NCBI RefSeq assembly: GCF_026339735.1
Contig: NZ_JAPEQG010000004.1
Location: 1 to 48,140, forward strand
DNA: 48,140 bases
DNA from: Streptomyces sp. NBC_01669
GTDB lineage: Bacteria; Actinomycetota; Actinomycetes; Streptomycetales; Streptomycetaceae
Reading direction: 5' to 3'
Below the pieces are notes generated by a model, which was given only the letters and a program-made list of their open reading frames with translations, was not told the DNA's origin and did not search any database. Shown here in pieces: positions 8,401 through 16,849 of the stretch (the first letter of the stretch is position 1; each line of letters starts with the position of its first letter). Made by a program: the position numbers and the translations under genes.

Positions 8401-9816
8401 GGTCAGTGCCGCCTGGGTGCAGCCACCGCCCCAAGTGCAGGCGCGGGCGGACACGATCTGCGCGCCCGGTGCGGCACCGTGCATCTGGCCGCCGAACATC
8501 GACGTGCCGGCGGTGATCCCCGCCACATGGGTGCCGTGCGAGGCGACCGGCAACCCGATAGACACGTAGTTCGCGGTCTTGCCGACGTTGCTGCCGCCGA
8601 GCGGGGAGAGATCGACGTTGTCGCGGTACTCGACGACGAACGGTATGCGCTCGTTCTGCGGTGTTGCGGGGTCGTCGCTCCCGAAGTGGCCGACCTGGCG
8701 GTCGACCGCGAACGGGGCCATCGGTGTCTCGTCGGTGAGGTCCTGGTTGTTGTTGCCGTCGACCCAGATCCTGTGTGTGGTCGGGTCGTACAGAACCCCG
8801 TAGAAGTCCCGGGTGTCGCCGTCCCGGTTGAGGTCGCCCTCGAAGTCGCTCCCGGCCGTCGCGCTCTCGTAGAACACGCCGAATTGGAACGTGCCCTGCG
8901 GGATCGTCCAGGTCTTGCCCAGGTAGCTGAACGTCGGACCCGTCTTGGTGGTGGACATCCGCACCCAGCTGCCGTCGCGGTCGGTGACCGGATCGGTCTC
9001 GGTTACCCAATCGACAATCTTGGGCTTGCCGTCGCTGGTCGTCTGTAGCGCGGGATGCTCGACGTCGACGCCGGTGTCCAGCACGCCGACGACCGTGCCG
9101 CGCCCGTCCCAGGCCGGGTTGTCCTTGACGAAGGCCTCGGCGCCGGTCTCGTTGATCGGTAGGTACGGGTTGTCGGCGGGCGTGTTCGCGCCGGGCGCGG
9201 TCGGCCCCGCGGCCTTCGTTGCCGCCGTCCTCGCACCCGCGGCGCCCAGATCCGGGCCCGGGATCTTGTACGTCCGGTTCAGGTCGATCGCCGCGACCGA
9301 CCGAAGGCCGGCCAAAGTGGTCACGCTGTCGGTCGGGACGGTCGCCCGGACGTAGCCGACCTTTCCGGTCACCGACCCGACGGTCCCGCCGGCCTTCTCC
9401 ACCGCGGCAACGACGTCCTCGGTCGCGCCCTTCCGGGCCAGCATCAACACCGTGACAGACTTCTTCTTCGACGCCTGCGCCTGCTGCAGCAGCCTGGTGT
9501 CGGCGTTGCCCAGCTTCTCGGCCGCAGTATCCGACAGCGAATCGTCGGTCAGCGGCTGGAACCCGTCGGTCTTCCCCGCCCTGTAGATCGAATCCGGGTT
9601 GTCGCGCCCGGCCCGGTCGTCGAGCCCAGCAACGGGCGACCGACCCGGCCCCTGTGGCCCGTCGGGATCAGCGGGTTCGACCTTGCTCGAGCCAGCACTC
9701 TCGGAGCCAGTCGGGCTGGTCGGGTCGGCGGCTGCGGCCGCAGGCGCAATCAGCGCCGCGGCGATCAACACGGCCGACGCCGCGGCAATCACACCTGTTC
9801 GTCTTCCTCGCGCCAT
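5410..9816 (-). CDS. Large secreted S8 (subtilisin-like) serine peptidase with HAF-type repeats
   Basis: A 1468-residue secreted protease. MARGRRTGVIAAASAVLIAAAL is a Sec signal peptide ending near AAAAADP. An inhibitor-I9-like propeptide region (~125-190) precedes the S8 domain. The catalytic residues are visible: Asp in GVLDTGVDVEHP, His in SHGTHVAGITAGT and Ser in NGTSMAAPQVTGAAALLL. The catalytic domain contains an insert, as in other large extracellular subtilases. Downstream are beta-sandwich regions, a PPC-like segment (DFYVYFNGRPIG, PGTYFIVVAG) and C-terminal HAF-type repeats (AVVWDATSGVIQDLGTLPG, NDVNASGTIAGTSG). ATG 9816 is chosen because AGGAG sits just upstream and the signal peptide starts there; the frame stays open 26 codons further. 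Confidence 0.9.
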   Translation of the reverse strand: MARGRRTGVIAAASAVLIAAALIAPAAAAADPTSPTGSESAGSSKVEPADPDGPQGPGRSPVAGLDDRAGRDNPDSIYRAGKTDGFQPLTDDSLSDTAAEKLGNADTRLLQQAQASKKKSVTVLMLARKGATEDVVAAVEKAGGTVGSVTGKVGYVRATVPTDSVTTLAGLRSVAAIDLNRTYKIPGPDLGAAGARTAATKAAGPTAPGANTPADNPYLPINETGAEAFVKDNPAWDGRGTVVGVLDTGVDVEHPALQTTSDGKPKIVDWVTETDPVTDRDGSWVRMSTTKTGPTFSYLGKTWTIPQGTFQFGVFYESATAGSDFEGDLNRDGDTRDFYGVLYDPTTHRIWVDGNNNQDLTDETPMAPFAVDRQVGHFGSDDPATPQNERIPFVVEYRDNVDLSPLGGSNVGKTANYVSIGLPVASHGTHVAGITAGTSMFGGQMHGAAPGAQIVSARACTWGGGCTQAALTEGMIDLVANRHVDVVNLSIGGLPALNDGSDVIAALYDKLIGHYGVQIIIAAGNDGLGTNTVSSPSVAGKAISVSASVSSDTWWAGYGSKVATKQGIFGFSSRGPAENGALAPQVSAPGAAISSIPMWLSGEAVPEAGYSLPAGYGMANGTSMAAPQVTGAAALLLSAAKASSLTVSSAALKTALTGTADPIPGVPTVAQGAGIIDTVAAWKQLSAGINTNELTVSAPVCSSLSGLLATPNTGVGIYNRCLPTEGGQVTGAQKTYKVSVTRTSGAAGNVVHRIGWIGNDGTFSARTATPLQLGKAADITVTATATTSGVHSAILTIDDPATGGIDQFVAVTVLATKPLAKPDYAVTSSGTLGRTGTTSLLVPVPKGVEALQMTLGGLADGSQVRALPIDPDGMPADSNASYHCYTNYTDPANCNATARPVYRPKPGIWEFVIESRRTSPVEQNPYTATVSLQGMSFDPGTVTVDKVTMNSPTKVGSTGTNTFGPAIAHVATGEIGDVRNLFSTVSQGEITSNMLYVPRQTTRLDVTLTPRDAADLDFYVYFNGRPIGQSTTTGDSPEHIVIDDPQPGTYFIVVAGVAVPGDNVTFDYHQEMYSKGLGTITPKSDGKYTVATGQSMPVGGAMIVSARQLTKDPMVGRVRVANEYGTIIGAADVTIATVDVPKLDLVAWAPPFVGAALNESGVVAGDRQYNSRMTPTVWTAADGFTNLDLAGGRYGSALDLNDGQIAVGIATDSALHYLPAQWAKDGSLTVLGVPDWRPYSSGYATAVNNKGVVTGFSEAVVKESDGKNHSYSDGFVRTPDGTFSKLAHLSSDLTETQPRAINNAGMIVGASRTDGHVPHAVVWDATSGVIQDLGTLPGQYSAQANDVNASGTIAGTSGDDAFVWTKAGGMQRLADYGYNATGEKVTDDGWILGTVELFPDVAVSAMWDPQGRLWDLSGMVPLSAGDRFTPTYSFDINDHHQLMVYGEGGPNAAWSSSVMLRIPAGLGN

Positions 9817-10028
9817 CGTGCTCCTAACCAAGGAGTGAAACATCACCGTGCGGCCAAGCCCGCAGACACGAGAACACCTGAGCCGCCTGGCCAATCTCGC
9901 AGTTGGGTCCGGGCAGGATCAACGGACCGAGTGGGGCGGATGTCGGCCATGGCGGAATGCCGCCACACTCGGCGCAGACCCACCGTTCGCTGTACAGACC
10001 CACGCAGGAAGATCACTACTCTGTATGA
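9817..10028. promoter_or_regulatory. Divergent intergenic region
   Basis: It separates the starts of the protease (leftward) and the repeat protein (rightward) and must hold both promoters. No convincing -35/-10 pair could be assigned by eye. Confidence 0.35.
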
Positions 10029-11594
10029 GTGCTTTCCTACGACGAGTTGACTTCCCCCGAGCGGGAACTGTGGGACGCATTCCCCGAGGGACGGCGGGTC
10101 GACCTGCGTACGGGTACGCCGGAGGAGGACCTGGTCGCCGACGGAGGACGGTGGGGATCCGAGCGGACGGTGCGCGCGGCGGTGGTCACCGCATTGTTGC
10201 TGGGCGCGAACGTCGGGCAAGCAGGCACAGTGGCGCGTCTGAGGCTCACTGGGGCACGTATCTCCGGACGCCTCGACCTGGCCGGCGCGCAGATCGATCA
10301 CGCCCTGTGGCTGGAGGAGTGCTGGTTCGAGGAGGCGGTGAATCTGCTCGGCGCGTCGACGCAGGCTCTCGTGTTCACGGACAGTCGGATACCCGGCATC
10401 GAGGCCGATTCGGCCCGCATCGAGGGCAACTTCTCCCTGCGGCGTGCCGTGGTGGAGGGAGGCGCCCCTACACCCTTCAATCGCGTGAACACCGCCTTGT
10501 CGCTCACCGACGCCCGGGTGAACGGTGGACTGCTCCTCAACGGCGCCAAGCTGATCGCGCCCGACGGATGGGCCCTATCGGCCGGTGGCCTGGCCGTGGA
10601 AGGGGGCGTCTTCTGCCGTAACGGATTCGTCGCGCACGGAGAAGTCCGGCTCATGGGGGCACAGTTGCCGGGCACTCTGGCTATGCAGGGCGCCCGACTG
10701 GAAGGGCCCGGCCCACGCGGCGTGGCCCTCACCCTCGACAACGCCAGGGCCTCGTCGCTCAAGTTCTCCGAGGGATTCACCGTGAACGGCACTGTACGAC
10801 TGCGCGGTACCCAGGTCACAGACAACGTGACCTTCGACAGAGCAGTCCTGAATGGCCCGCCCACCGACGGCGGGAACGTTCCAGCCCTGATCGCCACGCA
10901 TCTCCAAGCCGTCGACCTCGAACTTACCCTCGCCCGACCTCCGTCCGGCACCTTCGACCTGCGGGGCGCCCAGGTGTCGTACCTCCACGAGAACGAGCAC
11001 AGTTGGCCAAGGAAGGTGGAGCTGAACGGCTTTGTCTACGGCTCCATCAATACGGCAGGCGCGAACAATGAGCGCCACGAGGCCGTGGGCGACCGGGAGT
11101 CCGTAGCCCGGCGCGTGGCATGGATACGCAGCAGCCCGGGCTACAATCCACAACCGTACGAGCAGTTGGCCGCCTGGTACCGCAAGGCAGGGCACGACGA
11201 CGACGCCCGCCGCGTCCTCCTCGCCAAGCAACGTCACCGGCGCCGCGCCCTATCACCGGCAGCCCGCGCATGGGGCCATCTCCTCGACGTGACCGTCGGC
11301 TACGGCTACCGCCCCTGGCTGGCCGGCGTCTGGCTTCTCGCGCTGACCTTGCTGGGCGCACTGTCCTTCGGCACTCACTCCCCCAACCCAGTCAAACAAG
11401 GCGAAGGAGCCCCATTCCAGCCCTTTGTCTACACACTCGACCTCTTGATCCCCATCGGTGGTCTGGGTCAGCGCGCGGCTTGGTACTGGTCGAACGACAG
11501 CCTCCAGTGGCTGGCCTACCTACTGATCGCCTTCGGCTGGGTGTTGACGACCGCCCTCATCGCGGGTGTCACCCGCGTCCTGCAGAAGAATTAG
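10029..11594 (+). CDS. Pentapeptide-like repeat protein with C-terminal membrane helices
   Basis: A 521-residue protein. Residues ~65-330 are a degenerate pentapeptide/beta-helix array (LRLTGARISGRLDLAGAQID, VRLRGTQVTDNVTFDRAVL, TFDLRGAQVSYL). A helical linker with RRVAWIRSSPGYNPQPYEQLA and AWYRKAGHDDDAR follows. Two hydrophobic helices lie at ~430-448 and ~495-515 (LAYLLIAFGWVLTTALIAGV). Similar Streptomyces proteins are often labelled membrane-associated oxidoreductase, but no redox motif is visible, so a scaffold or membrane-anchored role is as likely. The start is GTG at 10029; an ATG four bases earlier is out of frame. Its 3' end overlaps the oppositely oriented IS transposase by four bases, so the IS may have inserted at the very end and replaced the original C-terminus. 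Confidence 0.7.
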   Translation: MLSYDELTSPERELWDAFPEGRRVDLRTGTPEEDLVADGGRWGSERTVRAAVVTALLLGANVGQAGTVARLRLTGARISGRLDLAGAQIDHALWLEECWFEEAVNLLGASTQALVFTDSRIPGIEADSARIEGNFSLRRAVVEGGAPTPFNRVNTALSLTDARVNGGLLLNGAKLIAPDGWALSAGGLAVEGGVFCRNGFVAHGEVRLMGAQLPGTLAMQGARLEGPGPRGVALTLDNARASSLKFSEGFTVNGTVRLRGTQVTDNVTFDRAVLNGPPTDGGNVPALIATHLQAVDLELTLARPPSGTFDLRGAQVSYLHENEHSWPRKVELNGFVYGSINTAGANNERHEAVGDRESVARRVAWIRSSPGYNPQPYEQLAAWYRKAGHDDDARRVLLAKQRHRRRALSPAARAWGHLLDVTVGYGYRPWLAGVWLLALTLLGALSFGTHSPNPVKQGEGAPFQPFVYTLDLLIPIGGLGQRAAWYWSNDSLQWLAYLLIAFGWVLTTALIAGVTRVLQKN

Positions 11595-12401
11595 CGGGCG
11601 CCAGCTGAGTTGAGGCGTCGCCAGCAGATGAGTGCGCATCCGAGGGTGAGGAAGGCTTCGTGGATGTCGTCGCGGATCTCCCACCGGATCCGCAGGCGGC
11701 GGAACCAGTGGAGGTGGGCGAAGGCTCGCTCGACGACCCACCTTTGGGTACCGAGGCCGGAGCCGTGTTCGGTGCCTCGTCGGGCGATCTGAGGCTTCAC
11801 ACCCAGGGCCCGCACCATGCGGCGGTACTTGTCGTGGTCGTAGCCGCGGTCGCCCAGTACTACGTCTGGGCGTCGCCGGGGCCGGCCGCGTTTGCCCCGC
11901 ACGGGTGGCACGGCCTGGAGCAACGGGATCAGCTGCGTGACATCATTCCGGTTTCCGCCAGTCAGCGTGACGGCGAGCGGAATACCGGTGGCATCGGTGA
12001 TCAGGTGGTGCTTGCTGCCCGCTCTGCCCCGATCGACGGGACTTCGTCCCGTCTTGGAGCCCCCTTTAACGCGCGGATGTGGGAGCCGTCGACGGCCGCC
12101 CTGGAGAAGTCCAAAGCGTCCGCACGCCGAAGCTTCGCGAGAAGAACCTCGTGCAGTCGGGGCCACACCCCGACCTCCGTCCACTCCGCCAGACGGCGCC
12201 AGCAGGTCATGCCAGAGCCGAAGCCGAGCTCCTGCGGCAGAAGTTCCCAGGCGATCCCGGTATGCAGTACGAACAGGATCCCCTGGAACACCAGCCGGTC
12301 CGAATGCCGCTTCCGCCCCGGATGACGGGCCCGGCGTTCCAACTTCGGCAACAGCGGCTCGACCACCGCCCACAACTCGTCATCGACATCCCACGGCTTC
12401 G
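11591..12401 (-). mobile_element. IS5-family element, transposase needs a -1 frameshift
   Basis: OrfA (from ~12390 to 12001) begins KPWDVDDELWAVVEPLLP and carries GSGMTCWRRLAEW and AVDGSHIRALKGG. OrfB (to 11591) carries KHHLITDATGIPLAVTLTGG, DVVLGDRGYD and FLTLGCALICWRRL. This is the DDE layout of IS5/IS427-type transposases. The frames join by a -1 shift at an AAAGGGGG run near 12067, a plausible programmed slip. No ATG or GTG precedes KPWDV in frame; only a TTG at 12375 is available. The 5' end abuts the inverted end of the 203-bp element at 12402, so the IS start has probably been lost. Terminal repeats were not identified. Confidence 0.75.
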
Positions 12402-12604
12402 TGCGATCTCTCGTTTTCGTGTCAGTACGCGACCTGCACGTATACCGCCCGGTGACAGTACCGACACCCCCGATCTCTCATCTCATGACAGTGGCAGCAC
12501 GTACGGCGAGCCCGACGTATGACTCACTGACCAGCATGTCCCGGCAACACACGAGGAACCCGCCACTGTCACACCATTCACTGACACGAAAGCGAGAGAT
12601 CGCA
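12402..12604. mobile_element. 203-bp gene-free element with inverted ends (MITE-like)
   Basis: The ends are a 24-bp inverted repeat with one mismatch (12402-12425 and 12581-12604), outermost bases TGCGATCTCTCG. The same 12 bases are the outer end of the TniA transposon terminating at 47424. The interior has no gene but repeats short CACTGACA/CATGACAGTG-type motifs, also seen in the left end of that transposon (47260-47410), as expected for transposase binding sites. The right end is followed by the tail of an HA-domain gene. No target duplication is visible, since the left neighbour is an IS. Confidence 0.7.
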
Positions 12605-12710
12605 CGTACGACTCGGCGTATTTCTGAGCAACCAGAAGAGCCGCCGCGACCGCCTCACCGAGCAGCAGCTCGCCGCCCTCGCCGAACTCGGATACGACTG
12701 GGCGATGTAG
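12605..12710 (+). pseudogene. HA-domain helicase protein, C-terminal 35 codons
   Basis: In frame from 12606 it reads VRLGVFLSNQKSRRDRLTEQ followed by LAALAELGYDWAM and a stop. It is nearly the same as the HA sequence at the right edge of the window (MVRLGVFLSNQKTRRHRLTD). Everything upstream has been displaced by the 203-bp element. Confidence 0.75.
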
Positions 12711-12714
12711 ACAC

Positions 12715-12752
12715 CTGGGTGTAGACGGCCACCATCGGCCGCCTACACCCAG
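12715..12752 (+). terminator. Terminator of the lost HA gene
   Basis: CTGGGTGTAG (12715-12724) pairs with CTACACCCAG (12743-12752), with an inner GGCC/GGCC stem. It starts 5 bases after the HA stop codon. Confidence 0.7.
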
Positions 12753-13267
12753 CTCCTGTACTACTGAGGAAGGAAGTCCTGCAAGTTCAGCCCTGTCAGG
12801 TGCAACAACAGGTAGGTGGCCGAGGCCGCGCCGGCCTTCGCCCCGAAGCCCCTTGCGCCGGGTCTCGTCGCTGAGATCGAACCGCTCCTGGCCCATGCTG
12901 GGCGCGATCCACACGGACTTGTTCTCCTCGCCCATCCGCTCGTGCAGCAGGACAGGAGGCGGGTCGGGAACTGGCCGAGGAGAAGGTGACGGATCTGTCG
13001 CGTCTGACGTTGCCGGACCTGATCCTGCTGTCCGCCCGGGCCCGCGGACGCCTCCGCACCGCTCAACTTTGAAGACCCCCTTACGGGCCTTCCTGGCCAC
13101 GACCAACGGCTGGCGGCATGCCGGCTGCTTGTCAGGTCTTCGCCGACCGCCCGGTGACAGCGGGACCTGGCCCACCGGCGGCGCAGCCGTCGTGCAGCGG
13201 TCAATGAGTGCGCCTTGATGCGTGATCTGATGCGCAGTCATGACTTAAAAGCGACTGTATCAAACAT
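12753..13267. other. Gene-poor stretch with possible coding relics
   Basis: No intact gene. Two relics look more protein-like than chance. On the minus strand, SVWIAPSMGQERFDLSDE (near 12920) continues after a frameshift as ATYLLLHLTGLNLQDFLPQ and a stop near 12761. On the plus strand, a tail ELAEEKVTDLSRLTLPDLIL... ends at ~13073. Neither could be assigned to a family. Confidence 0.3.
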
Positions 13268-13278
13268 GTTCACGCACA
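13268..13278 (+). promoter_or_regulatory. PHO-box-like half site
   Basis: GTTCACGCACA matches the GTTCACC-type unit bound by Streptomyces PhoP at most positions. It lies ~110 bases upstream of two secreted phosphohydrolase-type genes. Only one good unit is seen, so this is tentative. Confidence 0.25.
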
Positions 13279-13375
13279 TTTTGCTTCATGGTCTCTCTTC
13301 CTGGACAAGCTCCGCGGGGCGCGCACGCGCCACCAGCCCTACGACTAGGGCTTTCCCACCCCCAGCGGAGAAACC

Positions 13376-14326
13376 TTGAAAACGATCAAATCCCTCCTCG
13401 CGGCGATAGGCTGCGCTGTGCTCGCACTGACCGGTGTGTTGATCGCGCCGTCGTCCGCGAGCGCCGACACCGTGACACGGGTGACGGCGCCGCAGTTGCG
13501 GTTCACCAGCTACAACATCTGCGGCAACATGTGCGGCAACCCGAACCACTACGACAACCAGCGCCGCATCGACCAGGTGGTCGCCGAGACGTCGGCGGAT
13601 GTGTGGGGCGCGGACCAGATCTTCCTGTCGGAGGTGTGCCGCTCGCAGTACGACGCGATCCTGGCCAAGCTCGCTCCCAAGGGGTTCAGCGGCCTGTACA
13701 CCGCGACGCTGTCGGGCTATCCGACGATCTGCCACGGCAGCGACTACGGAATGGCGGTCTTCGTCAAGGGGCCGGCGCTGGAGACCACCGTCCTGGACCT
13801 GACCCAGGGCGGCGAGTCGGAGCCGATCAAGAACCCCTGCATCAAGTCCCGGCTGCAGGGCCGGATCACCTGGTCCTGCTCGATCCACCTGTACTGGTCG
13901 GCCTCGCCGACGCTGCGCGACGCCGAGGCGCGTGAGCTCGCCGCGCAGGCCAAGGCATGGGAAGACGCGGGCATCCCGGTGGTGCTGGGCGGGGACTTCA
14001 ACGCCCCGCCCGCCAGCACCATGGCCTCGTATTTCTACGAGCCCGCCCTGGGTGGCGGCGCCAAGGGAACCATGATCGAGGTCGACGAGACCGACCGCGA
14101 CTACTTCACCCCCGCCTGCCTCTCGGCGGAGGTGTCTCAGTGCCGCTCGGGTCAGGACAGCAAGGACGGCGGCAAGATCGACTACGTCTTCCTCAGCGCC
14201 AAGTACTTCGCCAACCCCAAGGCCGACGTGCTGCCGATGGACACCAAGGTCTCCGACCACAAGCTGCTGCGCGGTGCAGCAACCTGGAAGCACAGCGGCC
14301 AGACCACCGGCAGCCTGTCCAGCTAG
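13376..14326 (+). CDS. Secreted endonuclease/exonuclease/phosphatase (EEP) family protein
   Basis: A 316-residue exported metal-dependent phosphoesterase. The Sec signal peptide (residues 1-31) ends ASA-DTV. EEP motifs are in order: LRFTSYNICG (Asn), FLSEV (Glu metal ligand), PVVLGGDFNAPP (Asp and Asn) and IDYVFLS...VSDHKLL (C-terminal Asp-His). Cysteines (CGNMC, CHG, C..SC, C...C) suggest disulfides, consistent with secretion. Substrates could be nucleic acid, sugar phosphates or phospholipids; the sequence does not decide. The start is TTG at 13376, supported by GCGGAG upstream and by the signal peptide. It is followed after 132 bases by another secreted phosphoesterase, possibly a scavenging pair. 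Confidence 0.85.
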   Translation: MKTIKSLLAAIGCAVLALTGVLIAPSSASADTVTRVTAPQLRFTSYNICGNMCGNPNHYDNQRRIDQVVAETSADVWGADQIFLSEVCRSQYDAILAKLAPKGFSGLYTATLSGYPTICHGSDYGMAVFVKGPALETTVLDLTQGGESEPIKNPCIKSRLQGRITWSCSIHLYWSASPTLRDAEARELAAQAKAWEDAGIPVVLGGDFNAPPASTMASYFYEPALGGGAKGTMIEVDETDRDYFTPACLSAEVSQCRSGQDSKDGGKIDYVFLSAKYFANPKADVLPMDTKVSDHKLLRGAATWKHSGQTTGSLSS

Positions 14327-14458
14327 GCAGTCGGCGATGCCCTGGATCAGCACGCAGGCAGCGGATACGCCTCAGGCGAGCTGATCTTCTAGACACGCGG
14401 TCACGACGAGATTGTCACACCGCTCGAACCCCAGTCGCACTAACAAGGAAGCACCAGC

Positions 14459-16504
14459 ATGCGCATTCCGCGCCCAAGCATCCGTGGCCTGATGGCCTCG
14501 GCCCTGCTGGCATGTATCGCCCTTCCGGGTACGGTCGCCGCGGCCGCGGCGACCCCGGACGCCGGGTCTTCGGACGCCAAGTCTTCGGTTGTCGTGGGAT
14601 CCACCGCGGTTCCCAAGCCTGACCACGTGGTCATGGTGATGATGGAGAACAAGGGCTACGACGACATCCTCCGGAACCCGTCAACCAAGCCTGAGGACCA
14701 GGTGCCGTACATCAAGTCCCTGGAGGCCCAGGGCGCGTCGTTCACCAATTCGTACGGTGTCACACACCCGAGCCTGCCCAACTACTACGCGCTGCTGTCC
14801 GCCTCGGACATCGTGAAGTCCAGCGCCTGGCCGGAGCCGCAGTCCGTCGACACCGACAATCTGCCCAACCAGCTGACCACCCACGGGTACAGCTTCGCGG
14901 ACTACGCCAACCAGGGCCTGCCCACCCAGTGGCTCCGCTACAAGAACATCCCGGGGGTGCCGGGCAACCTGAATCCGATGGACAAGCGGCAGGAGGAGTT
15001 CCCGACCACGCCGGACGGGTTCGCCAAGCTGCCCACCGTCTCCTTCTATGTGGGCAACGGCCAGCAGAGCATGCACGACGGCTCCCTCGCGCAGGGTGAC
15101 GCCTTCGTCAAGAACACCTTCGACTCGTACATCCAGTGGGCCAAGACGCACAACAGCCTGTTCGTGCTGACCTGGGACGAGGACGACTTCACCCCGGCCA
15201 ACCACATCCCGACGATCATGGTCGGGCCGATGGCCAGGGCCGGCGAGTACGACCAGAAGATCAACCACTACAACGTGCTGCGCACGCTGCTGGACATGTA
15301 CGGCCTGGACCACATCAACCACACGGCCGACGCGGACATCTCCACGATCACCGACGTGTGGGACACGTCGAAGACCGAGCGCCTGCGCGGCATGGCCGGG
15401 CGATGCCTGGAGAACCACCAGACCGACCCGGCCAAGGCGGGCGCGCTCGGCCTGTGGCCCTGCGAAGCCGCCACCAACCAGCAGTTGATCAGGCACGCGG
15501 ACGGCACGATCCGCCAGTCCGACAAGTGCCTGACGGCCACCGCGAACGGGACCGGGACCGGACTCGCCGACTGCGACGGCACCCCCGCGCAGACCTGGCA
15601 GCCCAAGGCCAACGGTTCCCTGCTCAACCCGGCATCCGACCACTGCCTGACCGTCCCCGGCTCCGACATCGCCAACGGAACCCCCGCGGAACTCCGGAAC
15701 TGCGACGGCAAGCTCCACCAAAGGTGGGAGGTGCCCGGCTTCATGGGGGTGCACCACTCGCTCACGGTCGACACGCCCTCGGTCTTCAAGCCCGGCTCCG
15801 CCGTCACCGTGACGACCACCTACACCAACGACAGCAGCCCGACAGCGCTTTCGGACGCCTCCGTCAGCCTCACCGTGCCCAGCGGCTGGACAGCCGAGGC
15901 CACCTCGCCCACCACGTTCACCACGGTCAAGCCCGACCAGTCGGTGAAGACCACCTGGGCGGTCACCGCCCCCGCGGACGCAAAGCCCAGCGCCTACACA
16001 CTGTCCGCACAGGCCACCTACAAGAACGCCACGACCACCGACAAGGGCACCGGCACCACGTTCCACCCCGCGATAGTCCCCCAAAAGCAGATGCGGGTGG
16101 TCGAGGTCGACAGCGAGGAGACCGTCGGAGAGGACGGCCGCGCAACGAATGTCCTGGACGGTGACCCGGCCACCTTCTGGCACACCCGCTGGTCGGGAGC
16201 AGCCGACCCGCTGCCTCACCACATCGTGCTCGACCTCGGTGAAGAGCTCGAGGCCACCGGCCTGCATTACCTGCCCCGCCAGAACAGCGCCAACGGCCGG
16301 ATAGCCGGATACGAGGTCTGGGTGAGCACGGACCGCACCGCGTGGACCAAGGCCGCCACCGGGACCTTCGCGAACACCACGGCCGAGCAGACCGTCACTC
16401 TGAACGGCACGCCGGCCCGCTACCTCAAGCTCGTCGCCACGTCCTCTCACGCCGGACCGTACACTACGGCCGCCGAGCTGAACGTCACCCGAGCAGTGCA
16501 CTGA
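14459..16504 (+). CDS. Secreted phosphoesterase with ricin-type lectin, NEW3 and F5/8-type domains
   Basis: A 681-residue extracellular modular enzyme. The signal peptide is 1-31 (LPGTVAAAAA). Residues ~50-300 form an alkaline-phosphatase-fold phosphoesterase of the phospholipase C/acid phosphatase group (PF04185-like): VVMVMMENKGYDD, THPSLPNYYAL, FVLTWDEDD and NHIPTIMVGP. A ricin-B-like lectin (~310-425) has CLENHQ, CLTATAN, CLTVPGS and Q-W motifs. A NEW3-like Ig-type domain (~430-530) and a discoidin/F5-8C domain (~545-680, NVLDGDPATFWHT, HHIVLDLGE) complete it. The three C-terminal modules would bind glycans on a surface or polymer. The start ATG follows AAGGAAG. A strong terminator follows directly. 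Confidence 0.88.
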   Translation: MRIPRPSIRGLMASALLACIALPGTVAAAAATPDAGSSDAKSSVVVGSTAVPKPDHVVMVMMENKGYDDILRNPSTKPEDQVPYIKSLEAQGASFTNSYGVTHPSLPNYYALLSASDIVKSSAWPEPQSVDTDNLPNQLTTHGYSFADYANQGLPTQWLRYKNIPGVPGNLNPMDKRQEEFPTTPDGFAKLPTVSFYVGNGQQSMHDGSLAQGDAFVKNTFDSYIQWAKTHNSLFVLTWDEDDFTPANHIPTIMVGPMARAGEYDQKINHYNVLRTLLDMYGLDHINHTADADISTITDVWDTSKTERLRGMAGRCLENHQTDPAKAGALGLWPCEAATNQQLIRHADGTIRQSDKCLTATANGTGTGLADCDGTPAQTWQPKANGSLLNPASDHCLTVPGSDIANGTPAELRNCDGKLHQRWEVPGFMGVHHSLTVDTPSVFKPGSAVTVTTTYTNDSSPTALSDASVSLTVPSGWTAEATSPTTFTTVKPDQSVKTTWAVTAPADAKPSAYTLSAQATYKNATTTDKGTGTTFHPAIVPQKQMRVVEVDSEETVGEDGRATNVLDGDPATFWHTRWSGAADPLPHHIVLDLGEELEATGLHYLPRQNSANGRIAGYEVWVSTDRTAWTKAATGTFANTTAEQTVTLNGTPARYLKLVATSSHAGPYTTAAELNVTRAVH

Positions 16505-16510
16505 CCACCC

Positions 16511-16550
16511 GGAGGGGCCGCCCCGCCGCACGCGGCGGGGCGGCCCCTCC
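16511..16550 (+). terminator. Strong hairpin terminator
   Basis: A perfect 18-bp GC stem (16511-16528 with 16533-16550) and a CACG loop, starting 7 bases after the phosphoesterase stop. Confidence 0.85.
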
Positions 16551-16849
16551 GACGATCATGCGGTCATCACAAGGACGGCTGCGCCGGGTCCGGGACAGAC
16601 GAGGACCCCAGCTCCACCCCTGCCAAATTCGAGGCCAACGAGGGGGAATGCCAGGAATCCAAGCATCTGCGCTGGCACGTGGTCCACCGCGGGGAGTCCC
16701 AGAAACCGGGTTGGTGCGGCCTGACGAACGCACCAGCGGCCGGCCACGCAAGCCGCTCGGCTGGGGGGTTCCCCAGCCGAGCGGCTGCTCAACCTGCTCG
16801 CGGTCCGGTCAAACCAACCAGGTGCGGCGACGGGCCTTCAAGGGCGGTG

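Noticed and set aside
5860..9048. A 1062-codon plus-strand frame
   Set aside because: It is the antisense shadow of the S8 peptidase, which has a signal peptide, catalytic motifs and an RBS on the minus strand.
14681..16531. A 616-codon minus-strand frame
   Set aside because: Shadow of the modular phosphoesterase; Gly/Val/Arg-rich with no domain.
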